The translations under genes were made by a program, and so were the position numbers. From contig DATKWE010000051.1 in NCBI GenBank assembly GCA_035529735.1, positions 1 to 20,302 of the forward strand: a stretch of DNA of 20,302 nucleotides, in the 5' to 3' direction. A model generated the notes under the pieces. It did no database searches and had not been told where the DNA came from. It was given only the letters and a program-made list of their open reading frames with translations. This document shows, in pieces, positions 15,289 to 20,302 of this stretch; positions within the stretch are counted from its first letter, which is position 1, and each line of letters opens with the position of its first letter. The stretch comes from JAAXQD01 sp035529735 (GTDB taxonomy: Bacteria; Desulfobacterota; Desulfobacteria; Desulfobacterales; UBA11574).

Positions 15289-15525
15289 CAGAAACCCGGC
15301 AGTGAAACCCAATCCAAGGGTTCATGATGGCGCTCTTTTTTGGGCTTGAATCGAGAATTCCGGGTTAAGGGGGGAGACCATTGGAAAATGTTCATTTTTG
15401 TTCAAGTTCAAGGAAGGCGAAAATTTTAACCACAGGAATACATTTAGTATTTCGAGGATTGCAATTTGAGACTGACGCAGAAATTGGGCAAAAAGGGGCG
15501 TTTTGCAAAGGTCTCGGGGGGTGTG

Positions 15526-16440
15526 ATGATCCGTTTCGGACTTTGTTGCATATTCCGGAAAGAACCCATAAAATTCCGGCGAACCACTGCAAAATATCTG
15601 GGGAGATTTTCCCGCCGTCATCAGCTGGCATACCTTTCCGAACTCTGTTTGGTCAATGCCGATGCTCTGCACACGGCATTGCAGTTCTGCCGCCGTCACG
15701 GGATCAAAGGCTTCCGGATCAACAGCCAGATCCTTCCGCTGAAAACCCACCCGGACATCGGGTACCGATTCGAAGATCTCCCGTCCCACGGAAAAATACG
15801 CCGGATGTTTGAGCGCTGCGGCACGTACGCTGCAGAACACGATCTAAGGACCACATTTCATCCGGATCAGTTCATTCTCCTCTCATCCCCCGATGATAAG
15901 GTAATTCAGCGTTCCACCGCAGATCTCATCTATCAGTCTGAAGTCGCCCAATGGGTGAATGCGGACGTTATCAACATCCATGGCGGCGGGGCGTACGGGG
16001 ACAAGATCAGGACCTTAAATCGCCTTCGACGGGAAATAGAGCGATTGCCCGAAGCCGTCCGCCGCCGATTGACCCTTGAAAATGACGACCGCAGTTATAC
16101 ACCCAAAGACCTGCTGCCGGTGTGCAGGGACATGGAGATCCCATTGGTTTATGACGTTCATCATCACCGCTGTCTGCCCGATGGAAATGGTGTTGAAAAA
16201 AGCACCCAACTGGCTTTGAAAACCTGGAATCGTGAGCCGCTCTTTCACCTGTCGAGCCCCTTGAATACCTGGGGAGGCGGCAATCCCCGAAACCATCACG
16301 ACACCATAGACATCGCCGATTTTCCACGGTGCTGGCTTCAGCTCGACATCACCATCGAAGTCGAAGCCAAGGACAAAGAACTGGCGGTATTGAAACTCAT
16401 GACGGACATCCACAGGTTATCCACAGAAGAATCCGCGTAA
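15526..16440 (+). CDS. uvsE: UV damage endonuclease UvdE
   Basis: TIM-barrel endonuclease that nicks DNA 5' of UV photoproducts and some other lesions, an alternative to UvrABC-dependent excision. The 304-residue product begins MIRFGLCCIF as the family does. It carries GFRINSQILPL (62-72), FHPDQFILLSS (111-121), INIHGGGAYGDK (149-160), LTLENDDRS (182-190) and PLVYDVHHHR (206-215), which hold the His, Glu and Asp metal ligands of the active site. The ATG at 15526 is preferred because of the family-like N-terminus and a G-rich stretch (GGGGGG) just upstream; a TTG at 15466 would add 20 unsupported residues. It is next to no other repair genes. Confidence 0.93.
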   Translation: MIRFGLCCIFRKEPIKFRRTTAKYLGRFSRRHQLAYLSELCLVNADALHTALQFCRRHGIKGFRINSQILPLKTHPDIGYRFEDLPSHGKIRRMFERCGTYAAEHDLRTTFHPDQFILLSSPDDKVIQRSTADLIYQSEVAQWVNADVINIHGGGAYGDKIRTLNRLRREIERLPEAVRRRLTLENDDRSYTPKDLLPVCRDMEIPLVYDVHHHRCLPDGNGVEKSTQLALKTWNREPLFHLSSPLNTWGGGNPRNHHDTIDIADFPRCWLQLDITIEVEAKDKELAVLKLMTDIHRLSTEESA

Positions 16441-16445
16441 AAATC

Positions 16446-16967
16446 TTATTTTTCCGCAGTGTACGTCGGGGCATTGGGCGGTGATTTTCCTTTGAGCACC
16501 TCATGATAATAGTGATAGGTCAGCGGTTTTCCCGTCTTTAAAACTTCTGAAAAAACCGTATCCCCAATAAAGATGGTGTGGGTCCCCAAATCGATCTGCT
16601 CGACGACGTTGGCTTCAAGAACGGATAGCGCATTTTCGGTGATCAGGGGGCAGCCGGTCGATCCCGTCTTGAACTGCACGTTTTCAAGTTTATCGATGTC
16701 CCTTCCGCTTCGAAATCCAAAGGGTCCGAAAAACTTCATGGGCGCCGATTCATCCAATACCGATACGCCAAAAACCTTGCTTTTTGAAATGTATTCGTGG
16801 GTCAGATTCTTTTTGTTGATGATAACCGCCACTCTGGGAGGGTCGGACGTCACTTGAATGACGGTGTTGACAATCTGGCCGTTCAACCGGCCTTCGTCAT
16901 GGGATGTGGTAATGTACAAGCCATAACTTAAGTCTCGAAAAACCTTGCGATCTAATTCGGAATTCAT
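16446..16967 (-). CDS. Flavin reductase-like (FMN-binding) protein
   Basis: A 173-residue flavin reductase domain protein: FRDLSYGLYITTSHDEGRLNG followed by QIVNTVIQVTSDPPRVAVII, NLTHEYISKSKVFGVSVL, the FGFRSGRD segment, and the ANVVEQIDLGTHTIFIGD core. All fit the FMN-binding split-barrel of NAD(P)H:flavin oxidoreductases. In anaerobes, close relatives are often fused to or paired with rubredoxin and act in oxygen or superoxide defence, but there is no rubredoxin domain here, so that role is inference. The start at 16967 is chosen over one 23 codons upstream because GGAGGAA lies six bases before it. The family's usual length matches. The stop is six bases from the convergent UvdE end. Confidence 0.88.
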   Translation of the reverse strand: MNSELDRKVFRDLSYGLYITTSHDEGRLNGQIVNTVIQVTSDPPRVAVIINKKNLTHEYISKSKVFGVSVLDESAPMKFFGPFGFRSGRDIDKLENVQFKTGSTGCPLITENALSVLEANVVEQIDLGTHTIFIGDTVFSEVLKTGKPLTYHYYHEVLKGKSPPNAPTYTAEK

Positions 16968-16973
16968 GCGCTG

Positions 16974-16980
16974 TTCCTCC
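16974..16980 (-). promoter_or_regulatory. Shine-Dalgarno for the flavin reductase gene
   Basis: Reads GGAGGAA on the minus strand, six bases before the ATG at 16965-16967, and decides between two in-frame starts in favour of the shorter protein. Confidence 0.8.
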
Positions 16981-17044
16981 GTGTTGTGGGGTCCATTTGC
17001 GAAACGTCTTCTAATGATTTGATCAAGATGTGGCAAGGCATTTT

Positions 17045-17941
17045 CTACATTTTATATTTTTCCTGTAACTGGTACAATTTCGTTACGTACGGTTCGGGGT
17101 AAATGAGATTTTTCTGGTTGCTGATATCGTCGATTGAAAGATCGATATGGGGTCTGATGTCGATGCCATAGCGGTTCAGTACCGCATCGTTGGCCTTGTC
17201 CAGAGTCAGGATCGCGTAGTACGTGGTTAAAATTCTAACTTTCGAATCCCGGCGTAAAAGATAGCTTCTTCCGCCCACGGTGTTCAAAAAAAATCCGGCA
17301 TACTCATATAAAACCCCCAAGCCGGGGCATTCTCGTGAATCCTTTTGACAGCATTTATCCGACGTGTAAAACCCAAAGAAAGCGGCCATCATGGGTTCAA
17401 TAATATCGGTTTCATTATGGAGTACATTTTTTGCAAATTGAATTCGCCGTTTCCCCAAAATCTTGCAGAAGTGCGCCATATTACGTGTCAAACTGATGAG
17501 ATCCGTTGTTTCGCCGGTGACCATCGGTGGATTTTCCGATAATTGCCGGACCATCTGCCGGAACATATCATACGATCCGTGCTTCGATTCTCGAACCATG
17601 GGATAATCCTGTGTGTCCAAGTAGATAAAGAATGCTTCCATCTGCTGTTCCAGGTCCTCACAGTCGGTATCCTCCTGCAACGGAAAGGCGGCGGCGTCTT
17701 TTCCGAAGACTTCCGTTAATTTTTCTTCGGGAACACGGGCCTTTTTCTCCAGTGCCAGTTCTTCTTCGAGCTTCCGAATCTCTTCTTTGAGCGTCCAGGA
17801 TCTGTCCTCAAACGCTTGTCGCTCCTGGCTTATGGCAGTGACCAGATCTTTTTTGTGCCATTCCATAACGCGATGATATCCATAATAGCCGATGAATCCG
17901 AGGATCAGGGGGATAATGAATACTTTTACGAATTTTTCCAT
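17045..17941 (-). CDS. Membrane-anchored coiled-coil protein of unknown function
   Basis: I do not recognise a family. The 298-residue product has one N-terminal hydrophobic helix (about 5-25, VFIIPLILGFIGYYGY), then a charged, heptad-like coiled coil (about 36-70, rich in Lys and Glu). A mostly helical, soluble C-terminal part (about 90-298) contains five cysteines: Cys94, and four in CKILG and DKCCQKDSRECPG. The layout suggests a protein anchored in the inner membrane with its bulk on one side; orientation is not clear. The ATG at 17941 is supported by AAAGGA about twelve bases upstream. It is read in the same direction as the flavin reductase gene downstream and the PagL-like genes upstream. 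Codon use looks ordinary. Confidence 0.7.
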   Translation of the reverse strand: MEKFVKVFIIPLILGFIGYYGYHRVMEWHKKDLVTAISQERQAFEDRSWTLKEEIRKLEEELALEKKARVPEEKLTEVFGKDAAAFPLQEDTDCEDLEQQMEAFFIYLDTQDYPMVRESKHGSYDMFRQMVRQLSENPPMVTGETTDLISLTRNMAHFCKILGKRRIQFAKNVLHNETDIIEPMMAAFFGFYTSDKCCQKDSRECPGLGVLYEYAGFFLNTVGGRSYLLRRDSKVRILTTYYAILTLDKANDAVLNRYGIDIRPHIDLSIDDISNQKNLIYPEPYVTKLYQLQEKYKM

Positions 17942-17979
17942 TTCAAACAGATATCCTTTGTCAAGTTATACACCCTATT

Positions 17980-18282
17980 TTAAAAGAACCCGGTTGCGCC
18001 GATCATAAACACGATGGAATTGGTTCCGTATTTCGGCAATTTAATTTGAGCGTTGGACAGATGAATCCCCCGGACTTGCAGGGTCAGTGCCATATCATCC
18101 AGAAAAAAACAGTGCGCTCCAACGCCGATTTGGACATTGAATTGAAACGTTGTGCTTAAATCCGGCTCCCCGATATCGGTGCCGGAAATGCCGGCGCCCA
18201 GGTCCGGGAAAGGAACCCGGCGGCTGCCGGTGATCAAATTGTATCGCGGCCCAAAATATCTGGAATCGATGCGGGGTCCGCT
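17980..18282 (-). pseudogene. C-terminal fragment of a PagL-like acyloxyacyl hydrolase
   Basis: The last 101 codons read SRYFGPRYNLITGSRRVPF, DLGAGISGTDIGEPD, VQIGVGAHCFFLDDMALTLQ, RGIHLSNAQIKLP and a C-terminal ATGFF. These are the late strands of a PagL-type outer-membrane beta-barrel, including the His-x-Ser-Asn-Ala catalytic signature and a terminal aromatic residue. A TGA immediately upstream (18283-18285) closes the frame, and no signal peptide or N-terminal half was found in any frame between here and the intact PagL-like gene. It is therefore a truncated second member of the family, not a product of simple duplication of the neighbour, because the two sequences differ clearly. Confidence 0.6.
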
Positions 18283-18450
18283 TCATTATCTCGACTCGCC
18301 CATGGTTCTCTATTCGGGTAGATTTCCAATTTTACGCCTGCGCCACTTGCCAATTGAGTTCAAACGGAGCTCAAAGCCTCACCAAGAGATCATTTTGATC
18401 AACGTTCTGAACGGCCGTTTCAAAACCTTTCGATGCCATGACAATTCCAT

Positions 18451-19068
18451 CTAAAATCGCCATTTGAGACCCAACGCCAGGGCGTTGGAGCCGCCGTTGT
18501 CGGCCACCCATCCAAAGGCGTTGGACCGGTGATGAATGCGTGTAATCAATGCCAACCGGGGATAATCCGGCAAGCCGACGGCCAGCTCGAACATCCAATA
18601 AATCAGTAGCCGGGCCGTATCTCCATCGTTTTGAATCTCGATTTCCGGCGTATCCGTGGCATAGGAAGGCCCCAAACCAAAGGCCACGCTGGTGTCGAGG
18701 ATATCATCCCACCAGAACGCCTCCCAGCGGACCGCAACCAGGGCGTTCAGTTCCCAGTGGGTCTGAATATTAAAATGTTTAACGATTTGGCCTTCGATCT
18801 CGAAACTCGCCGTGTCCCCATAGGTCCCGATACGGCGGGCCAACCCCACCGTTACCAAATAGGAATCTTTGAAGTCCAGCCCGCCGCTGTCGCCGATGAA
18901 GTCTTCCCAGTTATTGGACGTCAGACGGCCGGCACATACATTCAGCGCGTAAAGACGCTCGTCGGCCCAAACGGCGGGAACCGGCGTGCCAAAAGATCCA
19001 AGAAAGAAAAAGGCCGTCGCCAGGATCCAACCGGGATGCCATTCTATGGGTCCGGAGTTGCGAAACAT
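18451..19068 (-). CDS. PagL-like lipid A deacylase/acyloxyacyl hydrolase-type outer-membrane protein
   Basis: A 205-residue predicted outer-membrane beta-barrel. A signal peptide is visible (about 13-34, hydrophobic WILATAFFFLGSFG then AVWA as the cut site). Alternating beta-strands follow, and the protein ends in LGLKWRF with the terminal Phe typical of Bam-assembled barrels. RIHHRSNAFG (about 177-186) matches the PagL His-x-Ser-Asn motif, so removal of an ester-linked acyl chain from lipid A is a candidate activity. I do not see the third catalytic residue, a Glu, in the expected segment after it (VADNGGSNAL), so the activity is uncertain. The ATG at 19068 is chosen over a TTG three codons upstream. 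A truncated relative lies downstream on the same strand. Confidence 0.65.
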   Translation of the reverse strand: MFRNSGPIEWHPGWILATAFFFLGSFGTPVPAVWADERLYALNVCAGRLTSNNWEDFIGDSGGLDFKDSYLVTVGLARRIGTYGDTASFEIEGQIVKHFNIQTHWELNALVAVRWEAFWWDDILDTSVAFGLGPSYATDTPEIEIQNDGDTARLLIYWMFELAVGLPDYPRLALITRIHHRSNAFGWVADNGGSNALALGLKWRF

Positions 19069-19210
19069 GGTTTTCAAAAATCCAAATCACGTCTATGGAT
19101 CGCCGGGATGAAGCGGCCCGGGGTCTTTTTGCTCCACGTCTCGCAATGTATATCATAAAGCCGGCAAGGAATACAAACGATAGTCGTCGAACGGGGAGGT
19201 AGGATCCCAA

Positions 19211-19234
19211 AGGGTTCAAGGATTCAAGGGTTCG
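19211..19234 (+). repeat. Octamer tract before a four-helix-bundle gene remnant (element F)
   Basis: Three 8-mers in a row, AGGGTTCA, AGGATTCA and AGGGTTCG, end seven bases before the ATG of the truncated IVS-type protein. No complementary arm is present on the other side, where the gene remnant is cut and the ABC ATPase gene begins. Confidence 0.6.
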
Positions 19235-19241
19235 AGTGCAA

Positions 19242-19349
19242 ATGCTAAAGAATTACAAAGAGTTGAAAGTCTGGCAAAAGTCATACGAACGCTGTTTAGA
19301 AATATATGGAATAACACCAAAATTCCCAAAGGAAAAAAGACAACCTTAG
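19242..19349 (+). pseudogene. Truncated four-helix-bundle protein (23S rRNA IVS/S23 type)
   Basis: The ATG opens a 35-codon frame, MLKNYKELKVWQKSYERCLE, then IYGITPKFPKEKRQP and TAG. The sequence MxxYKxLxVWQKS...I(Y)xxTxxFPKEER is the characteristic first helix of the four-helix-bundle proteins encoded in 23S rRNA intervening sequences and scattered through many bacterial genomes. Family members are about 115-125 residues, so only the first 30% remains; similarity stops after FPKEKR, near 19340. The downstream frame is lost where the ABC ATPase gene begins eight bases later. It follows an octamer-repeat tract. It is not expected to make a functional protein. Confidence 0.75.
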
Positions 19350-19356
19350 ATTACGT

Positions 19357-20302
19357 ATGGAAACAAAAAATAAAAATAATTCCATCATTCTTCGCATAGA
19401 AGGTTTGAAAAAATATTTTCCGATTCGCAGGGGTTTTTTGCAAAAAATCGCCGGATGGGTGAAAGCCGTGGACGGCGTGAATCTTGAAATCGAACAGGGT
19501 AAAACCATGGGCCTGGTGGGAGAAAGTGGTTGTGGAAAAACAACGGTCGCCCGCCTTATTTTGAAACTACTGGAATCGGATGAAGGGAAAATTATTTTTC
19601 AGGGTCACGATATCAGCCGATTTTCCGAAAAAGAGATGAAGCCGTATCGAAAAGAGATACAGATCATTTTCCAGGATCCATTCGGATCACTGAATCCCCG
19701 TATGACCATCGGACAGTCCATAGAAGAAGGGATTCGAATCCTGGGCAATAAACACGCAACAAGCCGTAAACAGCGTCTTGAGACGCTCTTGAAAATGGTG
19801 GGCATGTCACCGGACAGCGCAGACCGATATCCCCATGAATTCAGCGGGGGCCAGCGCCAGCGCATCGGTATCGCCCGTGCCCTGAGCGTTGAACCATCAT
19901 TTATTGTATGTGATGAACCGGTTTCGGCGCTGGATGTTTCCATCCAGGCACAAATCATCAATCTTTTGAAAGACCTGCAGGATCAGCTGGGGTTAAGTTA
20001 TCTGTTTATCTCCCATGATCTTAATGTTGTGGGGTATCTTTGCAACACCATTTCCGTGATGTATAAAGGGCATATCATGGAGGTTGCGCCGTCGGAAGAT
20101 ATTTTTAATCATCCCCATCACCCTTATACCATATCCTTACTATCGGCGATTCCCGATCCGGATCCGGATAAAAAATGGCATATTGAATTGTCCAATGGTC
20201 GTATCGGCGATTCAGATGTCGTTCCCGAAGGATGCAAGTATCAGGATAGGTGTGCCATCGCTGAAACAGCTTGTCGGAAAGATAAGATGGTTTTCGAAAA
20301 AG
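19357..20302 (+). CDS. Dipeptide/oligopeptide ABC transporter ATP-binding protein (DppF/OppF type), 3' end cut by window
   Basis: ATPase subunit that energises import of peptides (or nickel-type cargo) across the inner membrane. 315 residues are visible. They show Walker A GESGCGKTT (55-63), a Q-loop in IFQDPFGSLNPR (104-115), the ABC signature FSGGQRQR (162-169), Walker B FIVCDEP (182-188), and the H-loop His220. The C-terminal oligo_HPY region has the Cys series Cys293, Cys299 and Cys306 typical of DppD/DppF iron-sulfur clusters; the fourth Cys would lie past the window. The family is about 325 residues, so little is missing. The ATG at 19357 has no strong ribosome binding site, and instead of a DppD-type partner the upstream neighbour is a truncated four-helix-bundle gene, so the usual operon upstream appears to be missing. 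Confidence 0.92.
   Translation, partial: METKNKNNSIILRIEGLKKYFPIRRGFLQKIAGWVKAVDGVNLEIEQGKTMGLVGESGCGKTTVARLILKLLESDEGKIIFQGHDISRFSEKEMKPYRKEIQIIFQDPFGSLNPRMTIGQSIEEGIRILGNKHATSRKQRLETLLKMVGMSPDSADRYPHEFSGGQRQRIGIARALSVEPSFIVCDEPVSALDVSIQAQIINLLKDLQDQLGLSYLFISHDLNVVGYLCNTISVMYKGHIMEVAPSEDIFNHPHHPYTISLLSAIPDPDPDKKWHIELSNGRIGDSDVVPEGCKYQDRCAIAETACRKDKMVFEK

Noticed and set aside
16417..16425. A perfect DnaA-box-like TTATCCACA
   Set aside because: It is a single copy inside the uvsE coding sequence, with no cluster, AT-rich unwinding region or dnaA/dnaN neighbours, so there is no evidence for an origin.
18283..18450. Possible N-terminus of the truncated PagL-like gene or a small ORF between the two barrels
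   Set aside because: No signal peptide or barrel strands could be read in any frame, and a 22-codon frame starting MASKGFETAVQNVDQ has no recognised relatives.

Overview
The window looks like chromosomal DNA from an anaerobic, Gram-negative deltaproteobacterium, probably a sulfate-reducing Desulfobacterota/Desulfobacterales lineage. That is inferred from protein style: a MoeA fused to a periplasmic-binding-like domain, PagL-like outer-membrane proteins, an HldE remnant (LPS heptose) and a DppF-type ATPase. The affiliation is not proven. There are no rRNA or tRNA genes, no CRISPR array and no intact transposase.

Layout: a broken heptose-kinase fragment (2-190) is followed by a short MetE-like zinc methyltransferase (464-1543). 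A convergent class A penicillin-binding protein occupies 1676-4081 on the minus strand. A plus-strand housekeeping run covers 4.6-9.6 kb: hisI, hisG, a class I aminotransferase and the ribosome-assembly GTPase YihA, then era and an ATP-grasp gene overlapping it by one base. A MoeA-PBP fusion (9976-11904), archease (12338-12769) and rtcB (13043-14482) follow; the last two form an RNA ligase plus its activator. Next are a LuxR-type HTH remnant, a small PPOX-type flavoprotein and a UvdE endonuclease. A minus-strand block follows: flavin reductase, a membrane-anchored coiled-coil protein, a truncated PagL-like gene and an intact PagL-like gene. The window ends in a nearly complete DppF/OppF-type ATPase, preceded by a truncated four-helix-bundle (23S rRNA IVS-type) protein.

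The most notable feature is in the spacers. Five intergenic regions (4173-4350, 7673-7781, 9661-9871, 11932-12284, 12843-12948) each hold two facing arms built from imperfect 8-bp tandem repeats, so each can fold into a long imperfect hairpin. Unit sequences differ (TGGAATNN, AAGGTGGG, TACAAATA-like), but the 8-bp period and inverted layout are shared. The 11.9-12.3 kb element is three nested blocks forming a palindrome of about 350 bp. A sixth octamer tract (AGGGTTCA type, 19211-19234) sits directly before the truncated four-helix-bundle gene. This suggests the ORF-less elements are short relatives of an IVS-protein-carrying element. That link is inference.

The window also carries several gene remnants (hldE N-terminus, LuxR HTH, PagL-like C-terminus, four-helix-bundle N-terminus), so the spacers hold decayed and repetitive DNA between compact conserved genes.
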